Counted from the stretch's first letter, positions 14,381-24,227 are shown. The stretch: DNA of 35,427 bases from an uncultured Bacteroidota bacterium (GCA_902825795.1 CADECG010000023.1:1-35427), one strand, 5' to 3'. A program made the numbers and translations. Notes: generated by a model from the sequence alone, not told the origin.

Positions 14381-14404
14381 CCGCCGCAAAGCGGTGAAAG
14401 AGGA

Positions 14405-14427
14405 AGAGGGGACCGCCCCTCTTTTTT
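14405..14427 (+). terminator. Rho-independent terminator between the TA pair and rimP
   Basis: AGAGGGG and CCCCTCT form a perfect 7-bp stem around an ACCG loop, followed by a run of six T residues. It most simply ends the toxin-antitoxin transcript. Because a -7-like box precedes it, attenuation of the rimP operon is an alternative. Confidence 0.8.
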
Positions 14428-14481
14428 GTTCCCTGACGTTGCTAGGCGACCATCTCATCCACTCATTTCCACATCTTCACA

Positions 14482-14952
14482 TTGTCAGTGATCACCACCC
14501 AAGAGCTCGCCCAAGCCCTTGAACGCCACTTGGCAGGCACACCGCATTTTGTGGTGCATGCCGAGGTGCGCCCCGGTGGCAAAGCCATTGTGGAGGTGGA
14601 TAACGATCAGGCGATCACGCTCAGCGTGCTCACCGACATCAACCAAGGTCTGCGCGATGCCTTCGGCGAGAAGCTGGACGATGTGGAGTTGGAAGTGGGC
14701 AGCCCTGGTATGGGCAATCCCTTCCGTGTGCCGCGCCAGTACCAGAAACACATTGGCCGCGTGGTGGAAGTGCTGAAGAAGGATGGTAGTGTGGTAATGG
14801 GCCAACTGACGGCCGCCGATGCCGAAGCACTGACGCTGTTGGTGCAGCACCCCAGCACGGTGAAGGGCCGTTTGCCCAAAATGGACAAGGATCCCACGGC
14901 GATACCCTTCGCCGATATCAAGTCAACGAAAGCAACTCACAAGTTCAACTGA
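14482..14952 (+). CDS. rimP: Ribosome maturation factor RimP
   Basis: A 156-residue protein at the head of the conserved rimP-nusA-infB operon. RimP assists maturation of the 30S subunit. The N-terminal alpha/beta domain contains VDNDQAITLSVLTDINQGLRDAF (about residues 39-61) and the conserved VELEVGSPGMGNPFRVPRQYQKHIGR (about 70-95), corresponding to the EVSSPGxxRPL family motif. The C-terminal SH3-like domain follows. The start is uncertain by two codons: TTG at 14482 or GTG at 14488 (giving MITTQEL). No ATG and no clear Shine-Dalgarno sequence is present, which is usual for Bacteroidota. nusA starts 7 nt downstream. Confidence 0.9.
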   Translation: MSVITTQELAQALERHLAGTPHFVVHAEVRPGGKAIVEVDNDQAITLSVLTDINQGLRDAFGEKLDDVELEVGSPGMGNPFRVPRQYQKHIGRVVEVLKKDGSVVMGQLTAADAEALTLLVQHPSTVKGRLPKMDKDPTAIPFADIKSTKATHKFN

Positions 14953-14959
14953 TCGTGCA

Positions 14960-16198
14960 ATGAGCACCGTGAACCTCATCGAATCGTTCTCCGAGTTCAA
15001 GGAGATGAAGAACATTGACCGGGTGACCATGATGGGCATCCTGGAAGACGTGTTCAAGGGCGTCGTAAAAAAGAAATACGGCGAGGAAGCCAACGTGGAC
15101 GTGATCATCAACCCCGACAAGGGCGACCTGGAGATCTGGCTGAACCGCGTGATCGTGGAGGACGGCATGAGCGAGGACGACGCGCTGGAGATCGAACTGG
15201 CCGAGGCCCGCAAGATCGAACCCGACTTCGAGGTGGGCGAGGAAGTGAGCCAGGAGTTGAAGATCCCCGAGTTCCTGCGCCGCAACATCCTTTCCATCAA
15301 GCAGAACCTCCAGGGCCGCATCATGGAACTGGAGAAGGACCACTTGTACAACAAGTACAAGGAGCGGGTGGGCGAGATCATCACCGGCGAGGTGTACCAG
15401 ATCTGGAAACGCGAAACGCTGATCCTGGACGACGAGGGCAACGAGCTGATCATGCCCAAGGACCAGCAGATCAAAACCGACTTCTTCAAGAAGGGCGATA
15501 CTGTGCGCGCCGTGGTGTGGAAGGTGGAGATGTACAACAACAGCCCGCGCGTGATCCTGAGCCGCACGGCCCCTGAGTTCCTGGAGAAGCTCTTCGAACA
15601 GGAGGTGCCCGAGGTGATGGATGGCCTGATCACGATCAAGCGCATTGTGCGCGAACCCGGCGAACGCGCGAAAGTGGCGGTGGAGAGCTACGACGACCGC
15701 ATTGACCCGGTGGGCGCGTGCGTGGGCATGAAGGGCAGCCGCATCCACGGCATTGTCCGCGAGCTGCGCAACGAGAACATCGATGTGATCAACTGGACCG
15801 CGAACGAGCAATTGCTCATCCAGCGCGCGCTCAGCCCAGCCAAGATCGGCAACATCAAACTGGACCACGAACGCAAGCGCGCCGAGGTGTACATGAAGCC
15901 CGATCAGGTGGCCTTGGCCATCGGCAAGGGCGGTCACAACATCAAGCTGGCGGGCAAGCTCACCGGCTTCGATATCGACGTGTACCGCGATAGCGATGAA
16001 GTGACCGACGACGTGGACTTGGAAGAATTCGCGGACGAGATCGAGCATTGGATCATCGACGCGCTGAAAGGCATCGGTTGCGACACCGCCCGCAGCGTGC
16101 TCGACCTCAGCGTGGAGGAATTGGCCAAGCGCACCGATCTGGAAGAAGAGACCATCGCCGAAGTGGTGAAGATCCTGAAGAACGAATTGGAGGCGTAG
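14960..16198 (+). CDS. nusA: Transcription termination/antitermination protein NusA
   Basis: A 412-residue NusA, which binds RNA polymerase and nascent RNA to modulate pausing, termination and antitermination. The N-terminal polymerase-binding domain (about residues 1-125) contains [11 protein letters not shown]. An S1 domain (about 133-200) starts [12 protein letters not shown]. Two KH domains follow (about 230-345) with [19 protein letters not shown] and [23 protein letters not shown] short acidic C-terminal extension (about 350-412) includes one helix-hairpin-helix-like segment ([19 protein letters not shown]). Length and order are typical of Bacteroidota NusA, which lacks the long acidic repeats of E. 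coli NusA. It lies 7 nt after rimP. A hairpin begins immediately after its stop codon, before infB. Confidence 0.95.
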   Translation: MSTVNLIESFSEFKEMKNIDRVTMMGILEDVFKGVVKKKYGEEANVDVIINPDKGDLEIWLNRVIVEDGMSEDDALEIELAEARKIEPDFEVGEEVSQELKIPEFLRRNILSIKQNLQGRIMELEKDHLYNKYKERVGEIITGEVYQIWKRETLILDDEGNELIMPKDQQIKTDFFKKGDTVRAVVWKVEMYNNSPRVILSRTAPEFLEKLFEQEVPEVMDGLITIKRIVREPGERAKVAVESYDDRIDPVGACVGMKGSRIHGIVRELRNENIDVINWTANEQLLIQRALSPAKIGNIKLDHERKRAEVYMKPDQVALAIGKGGHNIKLAGKLTGFDIDVYRDSDEVTDDVDLEEFADEIEHWIIDALKGIGCDTARSVLDLSVEELAKRTDLEEETIAEVVKILKNELEA

Positions 16199-16218
16199 GG
16201 GCGATGCTTGCATCGCCC
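16199..16218. repeat. Perfect hairpin between nusA and infB
   Basis: GGGCGATGC and GCATCGCCC form a 9-bp perfect stem with a TT loop, directly after the nusA stop codon. With the flanking GTAG it resembles the left arm of GTAGGGGCGAT-type palindromic repeats that I recall being scattered through many bacterial genomes. There is no T-tract, so it is not a normal terminator. It may stabilise or process the transcript. Confidence 0.6.
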
Positions 16219-16277
16219 GCTGCGGTGCCACACACAGGACCCCCACGAATAAAGAAAGGCCCCACGAAAACAACCGC

Positions 16278-18986
16278 ATGAGCGAGACGACGGATAAGGC
16301 AATACGCCTGAGCAAGGTGGCGCGGGAGTTCAACCAGGGCCTCCACACGGTCGTGGAATTCCTGGCCGCAAAAGGGTTCAGCGTGGAGCAGAACCCCAAC
16401 GCCAAGATCGGCGCTGCGGAGTACGACCTGCTTATTGCGGAGTTCGGCACCAGCAAGGCCGAGAAAGAAGCGAGCAAACAAACTGTGCAGGCACGCGCCG
16501 AGCGCGAAAGCGTTACGCTGCACGCCAGCGGCGCCCGCGAGGTGACCGCCCGCGCAGTGCCACCCAAGGAGGTTAAGCCGCCTGCTGCGGAAGTCCCGGT
16601 GCCGGCACCGGTGCCTGCGGCAGCGCCTCCGCCCGCCCCTCCTGCCGCCCCAGCTCCCGCCGAGCCGGAGACCATCCGTGCCAAGATCGACAAGGCCGTT
16701 GGGCCGAAGACCTTGGGTAAGATCGACCTATCGCCCAAGCCCGCACCCGAGGCACCTGCGAAGAAGGCCGCAAAGGGAAAAGCTGAGCCACCGGCTCCGC
16801 CAGCCCCTGCTCCTCCTCCGCCAACACCTCCACCCGCTCCCGAACCAGCTCCCGAGCCGGAGTTGATCCGTGCCAAGTACGAGAAGCTCGCAGGCGTGAA
16901 GAGCCTCGGCAAGATCGAATTGCCGGTTGAGAAGAAGCCCGAGCCACGTGGCGAAAGCGAGGAGGCGAAGCGTCGTCGCAAACGCATTGTGAAACCCGGT
17001 CCGGTGAACGTGGACCGCGCCGTGCAACAGGAAGCCCGCACCACCGCACCCCGTGGACCACTGCGTCCGGGTGAGTTGGACGAGAACGCGGTGAAGAAGA
17101 AGGTGAGCGAAACGCTTGCCCGCTTGACCGGTGGCGGCGGCAAAGGCCGTGGTGCCAAAATGCGCCGCGAGAAGCGCGATCAGCGCGGTCGCCGATACGA
17201 AGAGGAAATGGCCGCCAAGGAATTGGCCGGCATGACGTTGAAGGTCACCGAATTCGTGACCGCCAGTGAATTGGCAAGCATGATGAGCGTGCCGGTAACG
17301 GACATCATCAAAGCCTGCTTCGCGCTAGGTATGATGGTGAGCATCAACCAGCGCCTCGATGCGGAAACGCTGGCCGTGATCGCCGAGGAATACGGTTTCA
17401 AAGTGGAGTTCGTTGGTGCCGACGTGCAGGAGGACATGACCGCCGAAGCCGACGACGAAACCCGCATCACCGCGCGTCCGCCGATCGTTACCGTGATGGG
17501 CCACGTGGACCACGGTAAGACATCGCTCCTCGACTACATCCGCAAAGCGAACGTGATCGCCGGTGAGGCCGGTGGTATCACTCAGCACATCGGCGCGTAC
17601 AGCGTGGAACTGGAAAGCGGTAAGCGCATCACCTTCCTCGATACGCCGGGTCACGAAGCGTTCACCGCCATGCGTGCGCGGGGTGCGCAGGTCACTGATC
17701 TTGCCATCATCGTAGTAGCAGCCGACGACAGCGTGATGCCACAGACGCGTGAAGCGATCAACCACGCACAGGCCGCCGGCGTGCCGATGGTCTTCGCCTT
17801 CAACAAGATCGACAAGCCCGATGCCAACGCGGAAAAGATCCGCGAACAGCTCAGCCAGATGAACATTCTGGTGGAAGAGTGGGGGGGCAAATTCCAGACG
17901 CAGGAGATCAGCGCCAAGAAGGGACAGGGCATTGAGCAACTCCTTGAGAAGGTCTTGCTGGAAGCCGAACTGCTCGATCTGAAAGCCGATCCCGGCAAGC
18001 GGGCCCACGGCGTTGTGATCGAAAGCACACTTGAGCAGGGCCGCGGTTATGTCACCACGCTCTTGGTCGACTCCGGCACCTTGCGCAAAGGCGACATCAT
18101 CCTCGCAGGCCAATTCAGTGGCCGCGTCCGCAACATGTTCAACGAGCGCGGACAAGCCGTGTTGGAAGCAGGCCCATCAACGCCTGTGAGCATCCTCGGT
18201 CTCGATGGTGCACCGAATGCCGGTGACACGTTCCAGATCTTCGAGGACGACCGCGACGCACGCACCATTGCCACACGCCGCCAGCAACTGCAGCGCGAAC
18301 AAGGCATCCGTACCCATAAGCACATCACCCTCGACGAGATCGGCCGCCGTCTCGCTATCGGCGATTTCAAAGAGCTGAACGTGATCGTGAAAGGCGACGT
18401 GGACGGCTCGGTGGAAGCACTCACCGATTCGTTGCTGAAGCTCAGCACCGAGAGCATCAAAGTGAGCGTGATCCACAAAGCCGTGGGTCCGATCGCCGAG
18501 AGCGACGTGCTGCTGGCCAGCGCATCCAACGCCATCATCGTCGGCTTCCAAGTGCGCCCCACGCCGGGTGCGCGCAAACTGGCCGAAACCGAGGAGATCG
18601 ACATCCGCCTCTACTCCATCATCTACGACGCCATCAACGAGATCAAGGCTGCCATGGAAGGCATGCTGGCGCCCAAGGAAGTGGAGAAGGTCACCGGCAC
18701 TGCGGAAGTCCGCGATGTGTTCAAGATCAGCAAGGTGGGCAGCGTGGCCGGTTGCTACGTGCTCGATGGCAAGATCACCCGCAACAACAGGGTGCGTCTC
18801 ATCCGCGATGGTATCGTGATCTACACCGGCGAACTGGCCGATCTGAAACGCTTCAAGGATGATGTGAAGGAAGTGACGCACGGCTACGAGTGCGGCCTCA
18901 GCATCAAGAACTTCAACGACATCAAGGTCGGCGACAACGTCGAGGCCTTCGTGATGGAAGAAGTGAAGCGGACACTGGAAGGATAG
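16278..18986 (+). CDS. infB: Translation initiation factor IF-2
   Basis: A 902-residue IF-2, the GTPase that places initiator tRNA on the 30S subunit and promotes subunit joining. An N-terminal IF2_N-like segment (about residues 8-60) is followed by a long Pro/Ala/Glu-rich linker (about 90-250) and a basic region. The G domain carries GHVDHGKT (about 408-415), DTPGHEAF (from about 455) and NKID (from about 509). Domains II to IV follow and end in VKRTLEG. The ATG at 16278 begins the recognised N-terminal helix ([23 protein letters not shown]). The gene lies 79 bp after nusA in the rimP-nusA-infB operon, with a hairpin in the gap. The Pro/Ala-rich linker explains long open frames on the opposite strand. 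Confidence 0.97.
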   Translation: MSETTDKAIRLSKVAREFNQGLHTVVEFLAAKGFSVEQNPNAKIGAAEYDLLIAEFGTSKAEKEASKQTVQARAERESVTLHASGAREVTARAVPPKEVKPPAAEVPVPAPVPAAAPPPAPPAAPAPAEPETIRAKIDKAVGPKTLGKIDLSPKPAPEAPAKKAAKGKAEPPAPPAPAPPPPTPPPAPEPAPEPELIRAKYEKLAGVKSLGKIELPVEKKPEPRGESEEAKRRRKRIVKPGPVNVDRAVQQEARTTAPRGPLRPGELDENAVKKKVSETLARLTGGGGKGRGAKMRREKRDQRGRRYEEEMAAKELAGMTLKVTEFVTASELASMMSVPVTDIIKACFALGMMVSINQRLDAETLAVIAEEYGFKVEFVGADVQEDMTAEADDETRITARPPIVTVMGHVDHGKTSLLDYIRKANVIAGEAGGITQHIGAYSVELESGKRITFLDTPGHEAFTAMRARGAQVTDLAIIVVAADDSVMPQTREAINHAQAAGVPMVFAFNKIDKPDANAEKIREQLSQMNILVEEWGGKFQTQEISAKKGQGIEQLLEKVLLEAELLDLKADPGKRAHGVVIESTLEQGRGYVTTLLVDSGTLRKGDIILAGQFSGRVRNMFNERGQAVLEAGPSTPVSILGLDGAPNAGDTFQIFEDDRDARTIATRRQQLQREQGIRTHKHITLDEIGRRLAIGDFKELNVIVKGDVDGSVEALTDSLLKLSTESIKVSVIHKAVGPIAESDVLLASASNAIIVGFQVRPTPGARKLAETEEIDIRLYSIIYDAINEIKAAMEGMLAPKEVEKVTGTAEVRDVFKISKVGSVAGCYVLDGKITRNNRVRLIRDGIVIYTGELADLKRFKDDVKEVTHGYECGLSIKNFNDIKVGDNVEAFVMEEVKRTLEG

Positions 18987-19048
18987 TCGCACACATTATC
19001 CGTCCATTAGGGTGTGGGCGCCTTGCCTTCACCGGGCCAATGCCTTCC

Positions 19049-19056
19049 TACCTTTC
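19049..19056 (+). promoter_or_regulatory. Candidate -7 box for the pentaheme cytochrome
   Basis: TACCTTTC matches the consensus at seven of eight positions. A TTG at 19023-19025 lies 23 nt upstream, slightly beyond the usual -33 spacing. The predicted start site is a few nucleotides before the ATG at 19068. Confidence 0.35.
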
Positions 19057-19067
19057 CGCTCGTGAAC

Positions 19068-21002
19068 ATGCGTGTGCCGAGACGGGTGAAGTTGTTGGCC
19101 GGGGTGCTGGGAACCGTTGGGCTTTTCGCGGCTTGGACCAGTGCCACGCTGCCGCGTGTTGGGCCGCATAGCGCACTGGATCTATGGATGTACAAGAGCG
19201 CCGGCGACTCACTGGCAGTACAGTACAGCACTTACTTCGCAACTGCTGGCCGGTGCGCCGGTTGCCACGGCCGCGATCCCCAGGGCATTGCGAGCATCGA
19301 CGACGATAGCGTGGACGTGAACCTCGTGGACGATTGGCGCAGCACCATGATGGCCAACAGTGCGCGCGATCCATTCTTCCGGGCGAAACTGGAGCACGAA
19401 GTATTGGTGAATCCCGGGCACCAAGGCGAGATCGAAGGCAAGTGCTTGAGTTGCCATGCACCTCTTGCCAAACACGAAGAAGACCTTCTCGGTCATGCAC
19501 CGTTCACAGCGGCCATGCTCGATACCAGCATCATGGGACAGGACGGCGTGAGCTGTATGGCGTGCCACGGCCAGAACCCCGATAGCGCGGGAACGCTCTT
19601 CAGCGGAGAGTTGCGCTTCGACAGTTTGCAGGTATACGGACCCTACCCCGACGACGAGATCAACGCGGCGATCATGGAATTCTTCGTGGGCTTCAGACCG
19701 CAACAAGGACAGCACATTCAGGATGGCAGAGTATGCGCAGGTTGCCATTCGTTGATCACGGAAACGCTCGACCTCAACGGAAATGCCACCGGTGATGAAT
19801 TCGTGGAGCAGGCCACATGGCACGAGTGGAAGAACAGCATCTACAACGGCACGCAGAACTGTCGCGAGTGCCACATGCCGCGCATCCAGGACAGCATCAT
19901 CCTGGCCAGTGATTACCCTTTCCTCCCACCGCACTCTCCGTTCGGCTTGCATCATCTGGCGGGTGGAAACGTGTACATGCTGCAACTGATGAAGGAGAAT
20001 CGCACGGCGCTTGGCATCCCTGCGACGGAGACCCAATTCGACAGCACGATTTCACGGACCCTGAACAACCTGCAACATCAGAGCGTCGAGTTGGATGTTT
20101 CGATCATCGGCCGCGATGCGGACACTGCGTTCATCGATGTGCGTCTGCTGAACCTCACCGGGCACAAGTTCCCAAGTGGTTACCCGAGCCGTCGCGCGTT
20201 CGTGGAATTGAACGTGCTGGATGCGGACGGCGACACGCTCTTCAGCAGCGGTGGCTTCAATAGTGCCTATGAAGTGAACGGTCACGATGCGAACTACGAA
20301 CCGCACCAGGACGTGATCACTGCCGAGAGCCAAGCGCAGATCTACGAGATGGTGATGGGCGATGTGAACGATGATGTGACCACGGTGCTCGAACGCGCCA
20401 AGACCGCCTTGAAAGACAACCGCCTAATACCACAAGGCTTCAGCACTTCGCACTACACCTATGACACGTGCTTGATCGCCGGAGTACCTGCCACCGATGA
20501 TGACTTCAACTTGGATGCACTCGGTATTGAAGGCACCGGTGCCGACATCGTTCACTACCACACACCCATGGGCGGCTATGGCGGCGTGATCACCGTGCAT
20601 GCGCGCGTGTGGTATCAGCCCGTGCCTCCGCGCTGGAACGCCGAGATGTTCAGCAACACCGGCGCGCGCATCGACAGCTTCCGCACCATGGTGGATACCA
20701 TGGATGGCTCGCCGACACTGGTCGCGCACGACAGCACGGGCATGGGGCCGCTCGGCATTGATGAATTGCCGGGCGATGCAGTGCGCATCAGCCCCAACCC
20801 CACAACCGATGGTGTTATCATGTTGACGGGTCGCGACATTACGGGTATGCAGGTATACACCATTGCAGGACAAGTCGCACCTGCGGTCATCAAGAGACAA
20901 CACAATGCTTGGCGTATCGAACTGCCTGTAGCGCGCGGCACCTACCTGCTTATCGTGGGGCACAACGGCCATGATGAACTGCACCGCGTGGTGCGGCAAT
21001 AG
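19068..21002 (+). CDS. Secreted pentaheme cytochrome c with T9SS type A sorting domain
   Basis: A 644-residue secreted multiheme protein. A signal peptide (about residues 1-27, core LLAGVLGTVGLFAAW) precedes five heme motifs: CAGCH at 63, CLSCH at 126, CMACH at 163, CAGCH at 223 and CRECH at 265. The segment DDWRSTMMANSARDPFFRAKLEHEV is typical of c554-like multiheme cytochromes. A beta-rich domain follows (about 330-550). The last 75 residues (VRISPNPTTDGVIML, then GTYLLIVGHNG and VVRQ) look like a T9SS type A sorting domain. The protein should thus fold in the periplasm and leave through SprA to the surface or medium, suggesting outer-surface electron transfer. The ATG at 19068 opens the signal peptide; a GTG two codons earlier is possible. 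MOSC, transporter and GNAT genes follow closely. Confidence 0.85.
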   Translation: MRVPRRVKLLAGVLGTVGLFAAWTSATLPRVGPHSALDLWMYKSAGDSLAVQYSTYFATAGRCAGCHGRDPQGIASIDDDSVDVNLVDDWRSTMMANSARDPFFRAKLEHEVLVNPGHQGEIEGKCLSCHAPLAKHEEDLLGHAPFTAAMLDTSIMGQDGVSCMACHGQNPDSAGTLFSGELRFDSLQVYGPYPDDEINAAIMEFFVGFRPQQGQHIQDGRVCAGCHSLITETLDLNGNATGDEFVEQATWHEWKNSIYNGTQNCRECHMPRIQDSIILASDYPFLPPHSPFGLHHLAGGNVYMLQLMKENRTALGIPATETQFDSTISRTLNNLQHQSVELDVSIIGRDADTAFIDVRLLNLTGHKFPSGYPSRRAFVELNVLDADGDTLFSSGGFNSAYEVNGHDANYEPHQDVITAESQAQIYEMVMGDVNDDVTTVLERAKTALKDNRLIPQGFSTSHYTYDTCLIAGVPATDDDFNLDALGIEGTGADIVHYHTPMGGYGGVITVHARVWYQPVPPRWNAEMFSNTGARIDSFRTMVDTMDGSPTLVAHDSTGMGPLGIDELPGDAVRISPNPTTDGVIMLTGRDITGMQVYTIAGQVAPAVIKRQHNAWRIELPVARGTYLLIVGHNGHDELHRVVRQ

Positions 21003-21011
21003 CGCTGGCTC

Positions 21012-21800
21012 ATGGCACTCACTGTTGCATCGCTGCACATCTACCCGATCAAATCGCTCGGCGGCTTTCCTGTTGAAGAGGCGCTCATCACTGATCGGGG
21101 TTTCGAGCACGACAGGCGCTGGATGCTCGGGGATGCCGAAGGGCGCTTCATCACACAACGCGAAGCGCCAACGATGGCGTGCTTGCATTGCGCACCGATC
21201 GCCAATGGCTTCCGTGTTTCGGATGTGCGGGATGGCGATCGCATCGACCTGCCCTTGAGGCTCGGCGGCGGAACAACATCGCGGTGCCGGGTCTTTGACG
21301 ACGAGGTGGACGTGCTCCACGCCCCAACCGATATTTCGTCCTGGTTCGCAGAGAAGCTCGATGTCACTTGCTCGTTGCTCTTCATGCCGGATAGCGCACA
21401 AAGGCCGGTGGACGTGCGCTACGCAACGGGCCTTACTTCGTTATGCGATGGCTACCCCTTCCTGATCCTTTCACAAGCATCACTGGACGACCTGAACGGT
21501 CGCATGATCGAGGCCATCCCCATGGACCGGTTCCGGCCCAACCTCGTCATCCAAGGTGGTTCCGCATTCCAGGAGGACGGGTGGAAGGAGATCGGGATCG
21601 GCTCAACGCGCTTCGCTTTGGTGAAGCCATGCGGCCGTTGCGTGATCCCAACCACGGATCAGCGCACCGGCGAACGCAGCAAGGAACCGACGCGCACGCT
21701 GGCCACCTATCGCTCCCGGGACAACAAGATCCTCTTCGGCATGAACGCCATGGCGGTGAGCGGAGATGTTGTGCGTGTTGGTGATCTTGTCAGCCCATGA
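21012..21800 (+). CDS. MOSC domain protein (mARC/YcbX-like)
   Basis: A 262-residue protein with an N-terminal MOSC beta-barrel domain (about residues 1-100, opening VASLHIYPIKSLGG and containing DRGFEHDRRWMLGDAEGRFITQRE) and a C-terminal MOSC domain (about 120-262). The conserved cysteine motif is present as RFRPNLVI then KPCGRCVIPTTDQRTG (about 203-218). In mARC and YcbX this cysteine region binds the molybdenum cofactor, which reduces N-hydroxylated compounds using an electron-donor partner. No ferredoxin domain is fused here, so the electron donor is separate. It starts 9 nt after the pentaheme cytochrome and overlaps the transporter gene by 4 bp (ATGA). The substrate is unknown. Confidence 0.88.
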   Translation: MALTVASLHIYPIKSLGGFPVEEALITDRGFEHDRRWMLGDAEGRFITQREAPTMACLHCAPIANGFRVSDVRDGDRIDLPLRLGGGTTSRCRVFDDEVDVLHAPTDISSWFAEKLDVTCSLLFMPDSAQRPVDVRYATGLTSLCDGYPFLILSQASLDDLNGRMIEAIPMDRFRPNLVIQGGSAFQEDGWKEIGIGSTRFALVKPCGRCVIPTTDQRTGERSKEPTRTLATYRSRDNKILFGMNAMAVSGDVVRVGDLVSP

Positions 21801-22603
21801 TCCACTCGATCCTCCGCGACAAAGCCACACGGCTTTACCTCATTCTGGGCGGCTTCTTCGTGACCAACGCATTGATCGCGGAAATGATCGGCGTGAAGCT
21901 GTTCCAATTGGAAACGGCGCTCGGCCTTTCGATCGCGGACTTCACGCTGCTTGGTCAAGAACACCTGTCGTTCGTGCTGAGCGTAGGCGTGTTGCCATGG
22001 CCCATCGTGTTCATTATGACCGATGTGATCAACGACTACTACGGTGTGCGCGGCGTGCGCTTCCTGACGGTGCTCACCGCCGTGCTGATCGCGTTCGCGT
22101 TCATCGTTATGTACTTCGCCATCGGCATGCCGCCCGCCGGTTTTTGGGTCGGTATGAACAGTGCTCAAGGTGTGCCCGATATGCAGGCCGCGTTTTCCGG
22201 GATCTTCGGGCAGGGCATGAACATCATCGTCGGCTCCCTGACCGCTTTCGTGATCGGTCAATTGGTGGATGCCTTCATCTTCCGCCGCATCAAACGCCTC
22301 ACCGGCGACAAACGCATTTGGCTACGTGCAACGGGCAGCACGATCATCAGCCAGCTCATGGACAGTGTAGTGGTGACCTATGTGGCGTTCTACTTCTTGC
22401 GGAACGACTTCTCGTTCGCGCAATGCACGGCCATGGTGCTCGTGGCCTACACGTACAAATTGATCGTGGCGTTGTTGGCAACACCGCTCGTGTACGTCGC
22501 GCACGCACTCGTTGAGCGATACCTTGGTCCTCAGAAAGCAGCCGAAATGCGGGCCGCTGCACTGGCCGCCGAGAACCCGACCATGCATTCAGGAAACCCG
22601 TAG
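21797..22603 (+). CDS. yhhQ: Queuosine precursor transporter, YhhQ/VUT family
   Basis: A 268-residue inner-membrane protein with about six to seven hydrophobic segments, of the VUT (DUF165, TIGR00697) family whose E. coli member YhhQ imports preQ0/preQ1 for queuosine synthesis. Family features are ALIAEMIGVKLF near the N-terminus, VLPWPIVFIMTDVINDYYGVRGVRFLT (about 67-93) and the late helices with GSTIISQLMDSVVVTYVAFYF (about 180-200). It overlaps the MOSC gene by 4 bp, implying translational coupling, although no functional link is obvious. No queuosine biosynthesis gene is in view. Confidence 0.9.
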   Translation: MIHSILRDKATRLYLILGGFFVTNALIAEMIGVKLFQLETALGLSIADFTLLGQEHLSFVLSVGVLPWPIVFIMTDVINDYYGVRGVRFLTVLTAVLIAFAFIVMYFAIGMPPAGFWVGMNSAQGVPDMQAAFSGIFGQGMNIIVGSLTAFVIGQLVDAFIFRRIKRLTGDKRIWLRATGSTIISQLMDSVVVTYVAFYFLRNDFSFAQCTAMVLVAYTYKLIVALLATPLVYVAHALVERYLGPQKAAEMRAAALAAENPTMHSGNP

Positions 22604-22620
22604 CCGTGAGCCGTTGAACC

Positions 22621-23145
22621 ATGGTCGATTCCGTCATTATCGAGCCTGTCACCAAGCACGACGACGAGGGCTTTCATCGCCTTGTTCGAATGGAACGCGA
22701 CAGGCTATCGGCCTTCTTTCCGCTCACCACCGAGCGCTGCGCGGACGTGCGCAGCACGCGGAAGTACCTGAAAGAGATCGTGGATCGCAGCCATAAACGC
22801 GAGTTCTACTGCTTCGTGCTGCGCGAGTTCGAGGGCGGCGAACCCATCGGGGCTGTGTTCCTGAAGCAGTTCGATTGGACCATCCCGAAATGTGAAACGG
22901 CGTACTTCATTGCTGCCGCTTACGAGAAACATGGCCTCGGTAGCATGGGTGTGATCTGGGCCACCGATTTCGCGCTCAGCCAGCTGGGGGTCAACAAGGT
23001 GATCGCGCGCATTGCTCCGGACAACATCGCGAGCGTGCGCGTAGCGGAGAAGTGCGGGTTCCAGCTGGAAGGGCTCATCCGCCGCGACTTCCGCGCTGGC
23101 AATGGCGAACTGATGGATGTGCTGCAATACGGGTTGGTTAGCTGA
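22621..23145 (+). CDS. GNAT-family N-acetyltransferase (RimJ/RimL type)
   Basis: A 174-residue acetyltransferase with the GNAT fold of the RimJ/RimL subgroup. The central strand and acetyl-CoA-binding region read AYFIAAAYEKHGLGSMGVIWATDFAL (about 99-124), where Q/R-x-x-G-x-G/A appears as EKHGLGSMG. The last conserved block is RIAPDNIASVRVAEKCGFQLEGLIRRDF (about 131-158), including the typical N-x-x-S-x-x-V-x-E-K-x-G-F motif. Such enzymes acetylate protein N-termini or small amines; the substrate cannot be read from the sequence. It follows the transporter by 17 bp. Its TGA is part of TGATCA, whose other strand holds the stop codon of the convergent cytochrome. Confidence 0.88.
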   Translation: MVDSVIIEPVTKHDDEGFHRLVRMERDRLSAFFPLTTERCADVRSTRKYLKEIVDRSHKREFYCFVLREFEGGEPIGAVFLKQFDWTIPKCETAYFIAAAYEKHGLGSMGVIWATDFALSQLGVNKVIARIAPDNIASVRVAEKCGFQLEGLIRRDFRAGNGELMDVLQYGLVS

Positions 23146-24132
23146 TCACTTCCCTGGTGGTGGCGTCCACTTCACCACTTTCCGATCAACGGGGGCAACC
23201 GTACGCAGGTAATCGTAGATCGCACCCAGATCCTGTTCGGTCATGGCGGCGTACATGGTCCATGGCATCACTGTCTGAAAATCATTCTTGGCCCAGTCGA
23301 TCGGCGGCAGGGTGTAAGCACTGTCCGAATACAACTTGAAACGATCGATGAACTGCTTCCGCGTCCAGTTGCCGATCCCTGTTTCGTGCGGCGTGATATT
23401 GGCGGAACGCACCACGGCGCCCGTCGGCATCTGGAAGGCGAAACCACCGGCAAGCGATGGCCCGATCTTCTTCCCCTGTTCCGTTTCGGTGTGGCATTCA
23501 ATGCACGATGCGGCATTGGCCACATACGCGCCGTACGCGACGGGATCGCTGGGGTCGCTGCGTTCCATGGGTGCGGCAGGTTCGGGAATGGTGTGCATGA
23601 TCACGCTCACCGGGAAGATCGGCTCGCTCGGGGGAGGTGCACTCTCCTGCGCAGGCAGGCTGCGCAGATATGCGATGATGCTGTGCACATCTTCGGTTGC
23701 CAGTTTTTTGTAGTTCGGGTACGGCATCACCGGGAAGAACGGATGCCCATCCTTGCTGACACCGCTGGTAATGGCGCGATAGATCTCGCCATCGGTCCAA
23801 TCCTTCAGCCCGAACGGCGTCACATTCCTGCTGTAAAAAGTGCCGGGGAAGTTCATCGTCTCGTCGAACTTCTCTCCGCCTTTGCCCAATGTGCCGGGCA
23901 CCAGCGGCCCACTGAACGTGTTCCAATCGCGGGTACTGTGGCAATCCATGCACACGCAAACGCTATTGGCCAAATACTCGCCGCGGGCAATGCGTTCAGG
24001 CGTCAATTCCACTTTCAGGTCGGCTGGAGCCTCAATATCAGGCAAGGCCTGCGTTACATAGGCGATAGCGCCGACAGCGAACAACACTACGACGAGCAAC
24101 AAGATGCCGAGGACTTTCAGGATCCGTTTCAT
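23146..24132 (-). CDS. Membrane-anchored diheme cytochrome c
   Basis: A 328-residue protein with an N-terminal hydrophobic anchor (MKRILKVLGILLLVVVLFAVGAIAYV) and two class I cytochrome c domains. The first heme motif is CMDCH (about residues 62-66), preceded by a GEYLAN motif, and the second is CIECH in the second half. Likely axial methionines occur at FPVMPYPNY and TVMPWTMY. This two-domain layout (GEYLA.. CxxCH .. MPY) is that of diheme cytochromes that donate electrons in periplasmic dehydrogenase or oxidase chains. The frame stays open 61 codons upstream, but the ATG at 24132 opens the anchor and the upstream part is Ser/Pro/Arg-rich and unlike a signal. No dehydrogenase partner is adjacent. 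Confidence 0.88.
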   Translation of the reverse strand: MKRILKVLGILLLVVVLFAVGAIAYVTQALPDIEAPADLKVELTPERIARGEYLANSVCVCMDCHSTRDWNTFSGPLVPGTLGKGGEKFDETMNFPGTFYSRNVTPFGLKDWTDGEIYRAITSGVSKDGHPFFPVMPYPNYKKLATEDVHSIIAYLRSLPAQESAPPPSEPIFPVSVIMHTIPEPAAPMERSDPSDPVAYGAYVANAASCIECHTETEQGKKIGPSLAGGFAFQMPTGAVVRSANITPHETGIGNWTRKQFIDRFKLYSDSAYTLPPIDWAKNDFQTVMPWTMYAAMTEQDLGAIYDYLRTVAPVDRKVVKWTPPPGK

Positions 24133-24227
24133 TGGGGGAGGGTTAGGGGATCCGAAAAATGGAGAGACTTGTCGAGCCGCGCAACTATGCCTTCCATGGA
24201 GATCTTTGCCGCTCATGATCGTTGACC

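Noticed and set aside
14945..17158. A 737-codon minus-strand frame opposite nusA and infB
   Set aside because: It is antisense to two core genes. Its Gly/Ala-rich middle mirrors the Pro/Ala-rich IF-2 linker.
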